Below, piece by piece: positions 44,778-53,907 of a stretch of 64,000 nucleotides of DNA. Made by a program: the position numbers and the translations under genes. Under the pieces are notes generated by a model that saw only the letters and a program-made list of their open reading frames with translations, ran no database searches and was not told the origin of the DNA. Numbering within the stretch: position 1 is the first letter of the stretch; the number at the start of each line of letters is the position of its first letter. Source of the stretch: Armatimonadota bacterium (GTDB lineage Bacteria; Armatimonadota; Zipacnadia; JAUWAU01); assembly GCA_030601885.1 (NCBI GenBank), contig JAUWAU010000023.1, positions 28,224-92,223 of the forward strand, read 5' to 3'.

Positions 44778-47075
44778 ATGGCTACGACTGGAGTGAACGT
44801 GGCCGCTCTCGAGGCGCAAGATGTCGCGGAGGTTCGAGAAGCGCCGGCTGCGCTCTCAGAACGATCGCGGCGTGTTCGGCGGATCGTACTGAACGCGGCT
44901 GCGCCCTTCACGGAGCGCAGCCTGTGCCTCGCCGAGTCCTTTCGGCAGACGGAGGCGGAGCCGTTCCGCGAGATCCGAGTGGCGAGGGCCGTGGCACACC
45001 TGCTGGGCAGCATGCCGATTCGGATTCGCCGGGGCGAGGTCCTCGTGGGCTGGCACCCCAGCAGTCACCCGGATGAGGGCGCCGCCGAAGCCATCAGGGA
45101 GGCGGACCGCTACCTGCACGAACAGCACTGGCGCGGCTTCGTCTCCGAGGGGCACATGGCGCCGGACTACGCGACGGTCCTGCATTGCGGCCTCGACGGC
45201 ATTCGCGGACGAATCTGCGAAGCTGCAGCCGCCCTCGACCCCAAGCCGCCTGACACCCCGAAGAAACGAGCCTTCTACCATGCTTGCACCATCGTGCTGG
45301 AGGGTCTCCAGCGCTTCATCCGCCGCTACGCTCAACTGGCGATTGACATGGCCGCCGAGACTGACGACCGCGAGTGGCGGAAGGAGCTGGAGGAGATCAG
45401 TCACATCTGCGAGCGAATCGCCTCCGAACCCCCGCGCACATTCCGGGAAGCGATCCAGCTAGTCTGGTTCATGTTCCTCGGCGTAGCGCTCGAGGGCGGC
45501 ACGCACCACCACTGCTTCGGCCCGGGGCGGATAGATCAATACCTTCATCGCTTCTATCTGGCCGAGCGCGAGGCGGGCGCCGCGGACGCCGAGCTGGTTG
45601 ACGACCTGCTCGCGCAGCTCTTCATCAAGTGCAATGAGTTCATGGGACGGGGCATGAGCGCCGTCATTCTCGTCGTGGGCGGCCGCAAGCCCGACGGCTC
45701 CGACGCCACGAACGAGCTGTCCTACAAGATGCTCGAGATCAGCGACCGCGTGCGCATGTACTTCCCGGGAGTGGACGTCTCGTGGCATAACGATATCGAC
45801 TCGCATTTCATGCGCCGCGCGGTGGCACTGCTGCGCAATGGGAAGGGGCAGCCGTCATTCTTCAACAGCGACCTGATCGTCGGAGGACTCCAGAGGCGCG
45901 GCATCCCGTTCGAGCACGCTGTTGACCACCTGCCGAGCACGTGCACGGAGACCTCCATCATGGGGCGCTCCAATCCATGCGTCGCGTGGCCATACGTTAA
46001 CTTACCCATGTGCCTGCTGTATACGCTGTTTGGTGGAAAGCACCCGACGAAAGGCACCTCCGATGACTTCGCCACCGACGTTGGCCTCCGGCCGACATAT
46101 CTTCCTCAGGGCTGGCACGATGCCACGGGGAGTCTGCTCGATGGGGAGCCGAAGACGTACGCGGAGTTGAAGGGGGGCCTCATGACCGTGCTGCGGCACG
46201 CTGCCGCCGGTGCGGTCGCGCATTGCCAGGCGGATCTGTACCTGGAGTCTGTCCACCGCCCCTTCCCGCTCCTGTCGTGCTTCATTCAAGGGTGCCTTGA
46301 GCGCGGGTTAAACATCAGCCACGGCGGAGCGCTATACAACTTCATCCAGCCGGAGGCGGTGGGCGTCTCGAACGTCGTGGACGCTCTTACCGCGATCCGC
46401 ACATTGGTGGAGGAGCAAGACCGCTGCACGCTTGACGACTTCCGCACGGCCATCAAGGCCGACTTCGAGGGACACGACGACCTGCGAAAGGCGATCCTCG
46501 GCGACTGTCGCAAGCACGGCAACGACATCGACTGGGTGAACGAGCTCTTTGGCGAGGTCGCGGGCGCCTGGTGCGCCGCCTTCGAAGGGCACGCCAACTT
46601 TCTGGGCGGTCCATTCCTGCCGGGGTTTCTGGGTTGGACGGTATGGATTCGGTACGGTGAAAACACGCCCGCAACGCCGGACGGGCGCAAGGCGGGGGAG
46701 CCCCTCGCCAACTCCATCACCAACTGCACCGGAGTGCAGGTGAAGGGTTTCCCCGCGCTGGTGCTTTCGACAGCCAAGCTCGACCAGTCGCGCGCGCTCG
46801 GCGGCGTGACGTTCAATGTTCGCTTCCAGGCAGATGTGCTCGCCGAGAACAAGGGGATCGACGGGCTGAAGGGTCTCATCGAGGGCGCCTTCGACGTGGG
46901 TGTATATCAGATTCAAGTCAACCTGACGAGTACGGAAGTCATGCGAGCTGCCCAGGAGAATCCGCAGCAGTACGAGGATCTGTTTGTGCGAATCGGCGGC
47001 TACATCGTTCCCTTTACGTTGCTGCCTCGTAAGGCACAGGACGAAGTCATCGCCCGGACTGAGCTAGGAATGTAG
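44778..47075 (+). CDS. Glycyl-radical enzyme (pyruvate formate-lyase-like, class unassigned)
   Basis: 765 residues, normal for the family. The thiyl-radical Cys389 and general-base Glu391 lie in PSTCTETS, so the Cys-x-Glu pair of dehydratase and C-N/C-S lyase members is kept, but as TCTE instead of the usual GCVE. The glycyl-radical loop near the C-terminus reads VRIGGYIVPF, placing the radical on Gly741, followed by the typical ARTE ending. It lacks the Cys-Cys pair of true pyruvate formate-lyase. Glycerol/propanediol dehydratases, hydroxyproline dehydratase, choline lyase and isethionate lyase are relatives; which reaction applies is unknown. GGGAG precedes the ATG. The activase gene follows after one base. 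Confidence 0.9.
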   Translation: MATTGVNVAALEAQDVAEVREAPAALSERSRRVRRIVLNAAAPFTERSLCLAESFRQTEAEPFREIRVARAVAHLLGSMPIRIRRGEVLVGWHPSSHPDEGAAEAIREADRYLHEQHWRGFVSEGHMAPDYATVLHCGLDGIRGRICEAAAALDPKPPDTPKKRAFYHACTIVLEGLQRFIRRYAQLAIDMAAETDDREWRKELEEISHICERIASEPPRTFREAIQLVWFMFLGVALEGGTHHHCFGPGRIDQYLHRFYLAEREAGAADAELVDDLLAQLFIKCNEFMGRGMSAVILVVGGRKPDGSDATNELSYKMLEISDRVRMYFPGVDVSWHNDIDSHFMRRAVALLRNGKGQPSFFNSDLIVGGLQRRGIPFEHAVDHLPSTCTETSIMGRSNPCVAWPYVNLPMCLLYTLFGGKHPTKGTSDDFATDVGLRPTYLPQGWHDATGSLLDGEPKTYAELKGGLMTVLRHAAAGAVAHCQADLYLESVHRPFPLLSCFIQGCLERGLNISHGGALYNFIQPEAVGVSNVVDALTAIRTLVEEQDRCTLDDFRTAIKADFEGHDDLRKAILGDCRKHGNDIDWVNELFGEVAGAWCAAFEGHANFLGGPFLPGFLGWTVWIRYGENTPATPDGRKAGEPLANSITNCTGVQVKGFPALVLSTAKLDQSRALGGVTFNVRFQADVLAENKGIDGLKGLIEGAFDVGVYQIQVNLTSTEVMRAAQENPQQYEDLFVRIGGYIVPFTLLPRKAQDEVIARTELGM

Positions 47076-47076
47076 C

Positions 47077-48000
47077 ATGCCCGGCACTGCATCGCCGCTC
47101 CGCGACGTTGAGGGAACGATCTTCGACCTCGATCAGACAGCCATCCACGACGGCCCCGGCGTCCGCATGAACGTGTACCTCAAGGGCTGCCCTCTGCGCT
47201 GCATCTGGTGTCATAGCCCGGAATCGCAATCCTTCCGCCCCGAGGTCGTGTGGTACGAAGCGAAATGCACCCGGTGCGGCCAATGTGTCCCGGCCTGTCC
47301 GGAGGGCGTTCGCTCGTTTGACGTCGTCGATGAGGACGCTGCAGCGCGCTGTCGGCTGTGCGGCGCGTGCGTGTCCGTGTGTCCGAGCGGAGCCCTCGAG
47401 ATCAAGGGGCAGCAGACAACAGCGGGCGAGCTCCTCGACGAGGCTCTGCGGCTGAAGCCATTCTTTCGCCGCACGGGCGGCGGGGTAACGCTCACGGGTG
47501 GAGAGCCCACGGCGCAGCCGGAGTTCTCACTGGCCGTCGCCGGCCTTTGCGGGGAGGCAGGGATTCACATGGCCATGGAGACGTGCGGCTTCGTCGAGTG
47601 GCGCGTGCTCTCCCGTCTAACGAAAGTGGTGGATCTGTTTCTTTTCGATGTGAAGCACGTCGCCGCGGGGCTGCATCAGCAGTACACGGGTGTCTCAAAC
47701 CGCCGGATTCTCAGCAACCTGCGGCGATTGGCGGAGACCGGGGCCGATGTCATCGCCCGGGTGCCTCTCATCCCATCGATGAATGATGACGCGGAGACCG
47801 TCGGGGCGATGGGCAGGCGCATCATGGAATTGGGCGTCCTGCGAGTCTCTCTGTTGCCATTCAACCCCGCCACGCGGGGCAAGTACTCGTGGCTGCGCCG
47901 ACACGCACCAATCGCCGGGGCCACGCAACAGAGCCTCGAGCACGTCGCAATGCTGCAGCAAATCGTGGCGGACGAGGGGCTGGAGGTCGTCCCGCCGTAG
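47077..48000 (+). CDS. Glycyl-radical enzyme activating protein (radical SAM)
   Basis: 307 residues. Cys38, Cys42 and Cys45 (CPLRCIWC) bind the SAM cluster. An eight-cysteine ferredoxin insertion follows (Cys64/67/70/74 and Cys92/95/98/102), as in activases of non-PFL glycyl-radical enzymes. GGGVTLTGGEP and METCGF are standard SAM-binding segments. It would install the radical on Gly741 of the enzyme encoded one base upstream; the tight spacing implies coupled translation. This confirms that the upstream gene is a real glycyl-radical enzyme and that the cell lives at least partly without oxygen. Confidence 0.93.
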   Translation: MPGTASPLRDVEGTIFDLDQTAIHDGPGVRMNVYLKGCPLRCIWCHSPESQSFRPEVVWYEAKCTRCGQCVPACPEGVRSFDVVDEDAAARCRLCGACVSVCPSGALEIKGQQTTAGELLDEALRLKPFFRRTGGGVTLTGGEPTAQPEFSLAVAGLCGEAGIHMAMETCGFVEWRVLSRLTKVVDLFLFDVKHVAAGLHQQYTGVSNRRILSNLRRLAETGADVIARVPLIPSMNDDAETVGAMGRRIMELGVLRVSLLPFNPATRGKYSWLRRHAPIAGATQQSLEHVAMLQQIVADEGLEVVPP

Positions 48001-48014
48001 GGGCGTACATGCGC

Positions 48015-49406
48015 TTACTCCGTATCGCCGACCTCTTCTTTGAGCCGATACAGCTCTGCTCTTAGCTCTCGCACGGCGTCCGCGTAGGCGGCATCGTCGT
48101 ATACGTTGTTCATCTCGTACGGATCATTGGCCAGGTCGAACAGCTCCCACTCCGGTTCTGTCGGCTCGTCCACGGCTCCGCTCTTGCCCAGCGGCTCGCC
48201 GTAGTAGTAGATCAGCTTGTACCGTTTGGTGCGCACGCCGTAGTGGGCCGGCACGCCGTGATGGGCCAGGTGCATCCAGTACCGGTAGTACATCGACGTC
48301 TGCCAATCCTCCGGCGTGTTGCCCGCGAGCACCGGCCGGAAGCTGCGGCCCTGCATCTCCGGCAGCACATCGACGCCGGCGTAGTCGAGGAACAAGGGAG
48401 CGAAATCATTGTTCAGCACGATGTCGTCGTTCACCGTGCCGGGCTTGATCTCCGGCGGGTAGCGCACGATGAACGGCATCCGGAGCGATTCCTCGTACAT
48501 GAAGCGCTTGTCGTAGTAGCCGTGCTCGCCCAGGAACATCCCCTGGTCGGAGGTGTAGATGGCGACTGTATTGTCCGTCAGTCCCTCTTCGTCGAGGTAG
48601 TCCAGCAGCCTGCCCACATTGTCGTCAATGGAGGCCACGCAGCGCAGGTAGTCCTTAATGTAGATCTGGTAGGCCCACCTGCGCAGGTCGTTGCCCTTGA
48701 GACCCGGCGGTATCTCCCGCTTGAGGTCGCCCTCGTGCATGTCCTCCCCGATCTTGAGCTTCGCATTCGCCGCCGCCTGCGAGCGATTCCGGTAGTCGTC
48801 GAAGAGGCTGTCGGGTTCGGGGATCTCGATATCCTCGTACATTCTCGCGTGCTTCTCGTCCGGCTCCCACGGACGGTGCGGCGCCTTGTGATGGCACAGC
48901 AGGAAGAACGGTCTGCTCCTGTCCCGGTTCCGCAGCCATTCGATGCTCATGTCGGCGATGAGGTCCGTTGCGTATCCTTTGATCTTCCTCTCGCCTTTTC
49001 CCATCTCTATGAAGATGGGATCATGGTACAGGCCCTGGCCGGGAAGGACTATCCAATAGTCATAGCCCGTTGGGTCCGAGTACAGATGCCACTTGCCGAT
49101 GACGGCCGTCTGATACCCAGCTCTCCGCAGCATCTTGGCGACGTTGTCCCGGCTGCCGTCAAATTCGTCCCGCAGAGTGTACACGCCATTGACGTGGCTA
49201 TACTGACCCGTCAGGATCGTTGCGCGGCTCGGCGTGCAGATCGAATTGCTGCAGAAGCAATTATCCAGCCGCATCCCCTCGGCCGCCATGCGGTCCATGT
49301 TCGGTGTCTCGTTGATCTTCGATCCGTAGCAGCTCATCGCATTGGCTGCGTGGTCGTCGGTCATGACGAACAGAATGTTCGGGCGGTTGTTACTTGCTGA
49401 CGGCAT
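48015..49406 (-). CDS. Sulfatase (formylglycine type, CTPSR)
   Basis: 463 residues from the ATG at 49406 (GGGAGG upstream). Asp17/Asp18 in FVMTDDHAAN bind calcium. Cys57 in SICTPSRATILTG is the residue converted to formylglycine. AVIGKWHL, HHKAPHRPW and YTSDQGMFLGEHGYYDK complete the S1 sulfatase signature. No signal peptide is visible, so it may act in the cytoplasm or be exported by another route. It converges with the activase gene with 14 bases between stops. Likely removes sulfate from a sugar; substrate unknown. Confidence 0.93.
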   Translation of the reverse strand: MPSASNNRPNILFVMTDDHAANAMSCYGSKINETPNMDRMAAEGMRLDNCFCSNSICTPSRATILTGQYSHVNGVYTLRDEFDGSRDNVAKMLRRAGYQTAVIGKWHLYSDPTGYDYWIVLPGQGLYHDPIFIEMGKGERKIKGYATDLIADMSIEWLRNRDRSRPFFLLCHHKAPHRPWEPDEKHARMYEDIEIPEPDSLFDDYRNRSQAAANAKLKIGEDMHEGDLKREIPPGLKGNDLRRWAYQIYIKDYLRCVASIDDNVGRLLDYLDEEGLTDNTVAIYTSDQGMFLGEHGYYDKRFMYEESLRMPFIVRYPPEIKPGTVNDDIVLNNDFAPLFLDYAGVDVLPEMQGRSFRPVLAGNTPEDWQTSMYYRYWMHLAHHGVPAHYGVRTKRYKLIYYYGEPLGKSGAVDEPTEPEWELFDLANDPYEMNNVYDDAAYADAVRELRAELYRLKEEVGDTE

Positions 49407-49735
49407 TAGAACGCCTCCCGAAGTACGTGTTGCACCCACTACCCCGAAGATTTCGGCCGCAGGCCCACCCGTTGTAGCCGGAGCAGCTTGCTCCGGCGGC
49501 CCCCAGCCCCCCCCGCCGGGCCCATCTTCATGGTTTCAGAGTGTGGCCACGCCACATGATGGCTGCTTCGAAGATTCGGTCGTGTGCCTTTCTGTAGGCG
49601 AGTACCTGTGGCTCGCCACAGCCCCATCTCAGCGCTCCCACGGGCTGTGCGCCAGCCCGGACATCTTCACTGTTTCCGGGTGCCTCAACGGCATATGAGG
49701 ACTGCCTTGGAATCACAAGGAATCCTCGTGCCATA
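49407..49735. other. 329-base intergenic region
   Basis: This lies between the start of one minus-strand sulfatase and the end of the next. It holds a REP-like palindrome (49474-49497) and a C-rich run near 49500. The frames crossing it have no protein character and I see no clear promoter. The promoter of the 48015-49406 sulfatase should be here. Confidence 0.6.
49474..49497 (+). repeat. GTAG-headed REP-like palindrome 1
   Basis: GTAG (49474-49477) runs into a perfect nine-base-pair stem, GCCGGAGCA and TGCTCCGGC, with a three-base loop GCT (49477-49497). REP elements mobilised by RAYT transposases have this layout: a GTAG or GGAG foot and a hairpin. Confidence 0.6.
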
Positions 49736-51205
49736 TCACTCTCCGCTCGGCCATTTCCCCGCGAGCGGATCATCCTCTCGCTCCTGCCACTCCGCAAGCT
49801 CCTTGCGGAGCCGCGCCACGTCGTTCGCGTGCTCTGGGTCGTCGGCGAGGTTGTTCACTTCCCACGGGTCGGCGGACACGTCGAAGAGCTGCGTGGTATG
49901 CGTCCCATCCACGGAGTATTCTATTAGCTTGTACCGATCGTCTCGGACCGTTCTCTGTATATCCTTGTAGGCGCCGAAGACCGACTCGCGCAGCTTCTGC
50001 TTCTTCCCGCTGATGAGTGGGACGAGGCTTTCGCTCTCGACCGATCCGGGCACCGGGATGCCGGTTAGCTCGCAGACGGTCGGGAAGAGATCGTGGAGGT
50101 AGCACAGCGCGTCGCGCCGCTCGCCCTCCGGCATGCCTGGGCCACTTATGACCAACGGCACGCGCAGACTATGCTCGTACAGGTTCTGTTTCCCCAGGAG
50201 CCCGTGCTGACCCACTGCCAGGCCGTTGTCTCCGGAGAAGATGACGATGGTATTGTCCGCGCATCTGCTTTTCTCGAGGGCATCGAGCACCCGGCCCATC
50301 TGTGCGTCGAGATGCGTGATCATCGCATAGTACGCCGCGATGTGCTCTCGCACGATCTCGGGCGTGCGCGGCCACGGCGCCAGTTTCTCGTCGCGGATCT
50401 TCATCTCTCCATTGTCGAAGGGGTGCTCGGGCATGAAGTTCGCTGGCGTGGGTATCGCCGCGGGATCGTACATGTCCGCGTATTGCTTGGGCGCCATCCT
50501 GGGGTCGTGCGGGGCGGTGTAGGAGACGTACATAAAGAACGGTTTGTCGTCCTTGTAGTTCTGCAGGAAGCCAACGGCGGCATCGCTGAACAGCTCGCTG
50601 GAGAACTTCGCTCCTATGCGTGTGCTCTCTTTCGAGTACTCACCGGTCGGGTCGAAGTCGTGGATCGGCACTTCCAGGTGGTTGCTCATTCCACCGAAGA
50701 AGATGTTCCCGCCGTCGGCGAACCCTCTGTGGTACGCCTCGACGGTGTTGTGCCACTTCCCGGTGGCAAAGGTCCTGTAGCCGGCCTGGCGCATGACCTC
50801 GGGCCAGAGAGCCAGATCCTCGGGGAGCTTCTCTCGGCTTCGCAGAGGCAGATTATCGTGCCCAAACAAGCCCCGCCCGGTGATCAGTGATGCCCGGCTG
50901 CAGACGCACACTGCCCCGAGTGTCGAACCCATGATGTGCGTATGGGTGAATGCTGTTCCGTTCCTGGCCAACGCGTCGAGGGTTGGCGTGATGATAGCAT
51001 CGTTGCCAAGCGCCTGAATCGTGTCAAAGCGCTGATCGTCGGCGAACAGGAAAAGAACATTGGGCCGTTTGTCGGATGCGTTTTGCCCGTTTCTCGTCAT
51101 GGCGCTCACCGGTCGCAGAAAAGATGGCGACAAAATAGTGGCGGCCGTTCCGGCCGCCATGCGGCTTAAGGCCTCGCGTCGGCTCACGTGTTTCACGGTC
51201 GTCAC
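49736..51205 (-). CDS. Sulfatase with Tat signal and CVCSR active-site motif
   Basis: 489 residues. The N-terminus has a twin-arginine signal (SRREAL, then AAGTAATILSPSFLRPVSA), so it is exported folded. FLFADDQRFD carries the metal-binding aspartates. Cys100 in AVCVCSRASLITG aligns with the formylglycine site. The third motif position is Cys102 instead of Pro/Ala, giving C-V-C-S-R. TFATGKWHN, VSYTAPHDPR and FSGDNGLAVGQHGLLGKQNLYEHS complete the fold. Probably a glycan sulfatase acting with the beta-helix protein encoded 45 bases upstream on the same strand. Confidence 0.92.
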   Translation of the reverse strand: MTTVKHVSRREALSRMAAGTAATILSPSFLRPVSAMTRNGQNASDKRPNVLFLFADDQRFDTIQALGNDAIITPTLDALARNGTAFTHTHIMGSTLGAVCVCSRASLITGRGLFGHDNLPLRSREKLPEDLALWPEVMRQAGYRTFATGKWHNTVEAYHRGFADGGNIFFGGMSNHLEVPIHDFDPTGEYSKESTRIGAKFSSELFSDAAVGFLQNYKDDKPFFMYVSYTAPHDPRMAPKQYADMYDPAAIPTPANFMPEHPFDNGEMKIRDEKLAPWPRTPEIVREHIAAYYAMITHLDAQMGRVLDALEKSRCADNTIVIFSGDNGLAVGQHGLLGKQNLYEHSLRVPLVISGPGMPEGERRDALCYLHDLFPTVCELTGIPVPGSVESESLVPLISGKKQKLRESVFGAYKDIQRTVRDDRYKLIEYSVDGTHTTQLFDVSADPWEVNNLADDPEHANDVARLRKELAEWQEREDDPLAGKWPSGE

Positions 51206-51250
51206 ATTCTCCCATCGAGGCGCTTGCCCTGCAGGGAGAAACGGCAGGTC

Positions 51251-53470
51251 CTACGGGATGCTCCGGAACGGGAGCTTCGCTCCCCAAAGCGGGTCGATAT
51301 TGCTTGCGTCGATGACCTCGTCGAAGTCCAGGGCAGGTATCGTGAAGCTCACGCCCGGCGGGCCGGGTGCTGCGCGCCCCCTGAGCAGCGTTACGACTTG
51401 GGCGCGCGACCAGTTTTCCGCGGCGAATCTCAGCCTACCGGGCGTGGCCCGGATCCCAGCGCCCTGCCCGGCAACTGTGACTGACACCGGCTCAAGCGGC
51501 GGCATCCCCAGAAGCACGCGGACCTGAGCTTTCCCGGCCCGAGTGGACATCTCTTCCCCGGGCAACACCCGGAGCATGTTGCGATACCCCGGCACCCATC
51601 GCTCGCCGCCGTATTCGTATGCGCCAATGTCCGGGGCTTTGTCGGTGAAGCCGTCCGTGAAGCCGGCGATCTTGCGGCCCGCGTCTATCAGGGGCGAACC
51701 CGGCTGCGGTCGGAAGTCCAAGTTGGCCGGATCGACGAGCATCAGCTCCGCGCCGTTGTAGTTGTTCTGGAGGTTCTCGCCCTCGGGGAATGGTTGGCCC
51801 CTCGGGTTGCCGGTGATGGTCAGCGCGGCGTTGTTGAAGATCTCGCTATTGGCGTTCTGCACCGGCAGCAGCGGATGCTGCTTTCGCCACCATTTATTGG
51901 GTTCGGGCATGACGTGGAGGCTAATGTAGTTCCCGGGCTTCTGCTCGGTGCCGATGTGCAACACGGTATTGTGGTGGACTCGGTTATGATCGCCTTTGAC
52001 GATTATGCCGTCTCTGCCGCAGTCCCACACTACGTTGTGATGGACGGTGAGACTTCGGGTCTGATCGTCTCCGCGGATGCCCAGGCCGCCGCCTCTCTCG
52101 GTCCGGCAGCCATGCACCCAGTTGTACCGGACGATGCTGCCGGCGATCGACGGCTGTCCCGTATAGACCAGCGCCACGTCCTTGCACAGCAAGCCTCCGT
52201 CGTAGACGTGGTTGTACTCGATGATGTACTGCTGGGCACGGTAGTTGAGGCTCGCGTTTCCGCTGTTGAACACGGTGCAATTGCGCACGACGCTGTAGCC
52301 GTCTTTCTGCTGCTGTTCGCCCCGGTGCGTTGATATCGCGACATACTTCAGCGAGCCGTTCCAGCAGCAGTCGTGCACCAGGCAGTTCTCCACCGTGCTG
52401 TTCGGGCCGGACATTCGCAGCCCGGTCGTGGAGCTGTAGCCCAAGCTGCAATTCCTCACCGTGTTATTGGCGCCGATCATCTGAGTGGCATCGACACCTT
52501 TTCGCGCGCCGGGTCGTTCGTCGATGTCCGGCACGAAGGTGGGGAAGAGGAGATGGCAGCTCTCGACGAGGCAGTTATTGCAGTTCTGGAAGCGGTACGT
52601 GGTCGCGAAGAAGTGAAATCCGTGAAGCTCGACGTAGTCGGCGTCCGATACATCAAAGGCGAGCTCCCGAACCTTGGCCTCGATCCGGTGCGATGCCGGG
52701 CTGTCTCCCTTCGGAGTCCATAGATACAGGGTCCCCGTATCGGCGTCGAGGAACCACTCGCCGGGGCTGTCTAATGCCTCAAGCTTGCGGGAGAGGTAAT
52801 ATCGGTCGTCCTCCCATTGCTTCGTCTTGTCGGCGTAGTGAGTTATGCCGAGCAGATCCTTGTCGTATTCGAACGTATCGCTCCCCCTGGAGTGCGCTGC
52901 CACCGGTCGGGTCCACGTGTAGAACTGGTGCGCGACGTTCAGCGTGGCCAGCGCGCCTGTCCAGTCGATGCCGGTCTGCGCGAGCTCCGGATCGACCATT
53001 TTCCCGTAGCGGCTCCCCACGCCGGCGTTGGCCCACTTCGACCTGTCGAACAACTCCTCGAAACGCATATTGGGCCAGCGCGCTTCGATCATCATGTTTC
53101 CGTCCATGAATAGCTGATCGAAATCCAACTCGACCTTCGCTCTGTAGATACTGCCTTTGTGGACGGACCACTGGGCCTCGATGAGCTCCGTGCCACTGAG
53201 CGTCACGACTTCGCCCGGATGGGCTGCGAAGCGAATCGGCTTGGCATCCTCGCCCGACCTCGTGAGCTTCACGGTCTCCCGGTAGGTGCCCGCGCGGACA
53301 TAGCAGGTATCGCCTGGCCGCATCGCGTCCGCCGCTTTCCGGAGCGAACGAAACGGCTGCTGCTTCGTCCCGCGGTTATCGTCACTGCCGTCTGGCGCCA
53401 CGTAGTACTCGGCGGCCACCGAGGCGCTCGCAGCCAGAACGAGGCCGAGAACGAGCCATGTGGTTCCCAT
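51251..53470 (-). CDS. Secreted right-handed parallel beta-helix protein
   Basis: 739 residues from the ATG at 53470, with signal peptide (TWLVLGLVLAASASVAA). It begins with the standard YYVAPDGSDDNRGT, then PFRSLRKAADA and GDTCYVRAGTYRE of DUF1565/pectate-lyase-like helices. Coils follow with NCLVESCHLL, NNTVRNCSLGYSS, NSTVENCLVHD, NYVFD-like turns and VHHNVVWDCGRDGI. A C-terminal beta domain follows from ~645. Such proteins are polysaccharide lyases, hydrolases or epimerases, or binding proteins. It lies directly upstream of the Tat sulfatase, so the two may attack the same sulfated polymer (inference). Confidence 0.85.
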   Translation of the reverse strand: MGTTWLVLGLVLAASASVAAEYYVAPDGSDDNRGTKQQPFRSLRKAADAMRPGDTCYVRAGTYRETVKLTRSGEDAKPIRFAAHPGEVVTLSGTELIEAQWSVHKGSIYRAKVELDFDQLFMDGNMMIEARWPNMRFEELFDRSKWANAGVGSRYGKMVDPELAQTGIDWTGALATLNVAHQFYTWTRPVAAHSRGSDTFEYDKDLLGITHYADKTKQWEDDRYYLSRKLEALDSPGEWFLDADTGTLYLWTPKGDSPASHRIEAKVRELAFDVSDADYVELHGFHFFATTYRFQNCNNCLVESCHLLFPTFVPDIDERPGARKGVDATQMIGANNTVRNCSLGYSSTTGLRMSGPNSTVENCLVHDCCWNGSLKYVAISTHRGEQQQKDGYSVVRNCTVFNSGNASLNYRAQQYIIEYNHVYDGGLLCKDVALVYTGQPSIAGSIVRYNWVHGCRTERGGGLGIRGDDQTRSLTVHHNVVWDCGRDGIIVKGDHNRVHHNTVLHIGTEQKPGNYISLHVMPEPNKWWRKQHPLLPVQNANSEIFNNAALTITGNPRGQPFPEGENLQNNYNGAELMLVDPANLDFRPQPGSPLIDAGRKIAGFTDGFTDKAPDIGAYEYGGERWVPGYRNMLRVLPGEEMSTRAGKAQVRVLLGMPPLEPVSVTVAGQGAGIRATPGRLRFAAENWSRAQVVTLLRGRAAPGPPGVSFTIPALDFDEVIDASNIDPLWGAKLPFRSIP

Positions 53471-53907
53471 TGGACTTGGAACTCCCCCTTGGTGTTCGCT
53501 GTGAAGGGCCAGGGCGACGCGCCTGGGCGCCGCATCCCCGCACCCGCGTAGGCGGGCCATTCCTGGCCCGCTGCCTCTCAAACGTGAGATCAGCCAACGA
53601 GCCACTATAGCGCAGCCAGTCGCCCGGCCAACTCGCGGCAGGCCGACTCGCGCTCTGGTCGGCGACACGGCCGCTGAGCCCCGCGGTGGCTCGACGCAGT
53701 GGTTCGCTGGCGCTGCCGGCCATCCTCCTGTGCCTGAGCCGTCCCAAAGCATTGCGACCCTCTCTATCGCACATTTGGGCCCTGTGCCTCGCCTGCTCGT
53801 CGCCTTAGAGGCTACTGTTGTTCTTCGGCTGCTCAGCAGGACGACCTCTCGCCCCAAGCGAACCTCCCGCTCGCAACTCCTCAACGTGCCCCAAGAGGTG
53901 GCTCGCA
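53471..53907. other. 437-base divergent intergenic region
   Basis: Located between the beta-helix gene (minus) and a sulfatase gene (plus). It contains a REP-like palindrome at 53548-53571. I see no convincing promoter hexamers and no coding character. Promoters for both neighbours are expected here. Confidence 0.6.
53548..53571 (+). repeat. GTAG-headed REP-like palindrome 2
   Basis: GTAG (53548-53551) is followed by a perfect eight-base-pair stem GCGGGCCA and TGGCCCGC with a four-base loop TTCC (53552-53571). Same layout as palindrome 1 but a different stem sequence. Confidence 0.6.
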
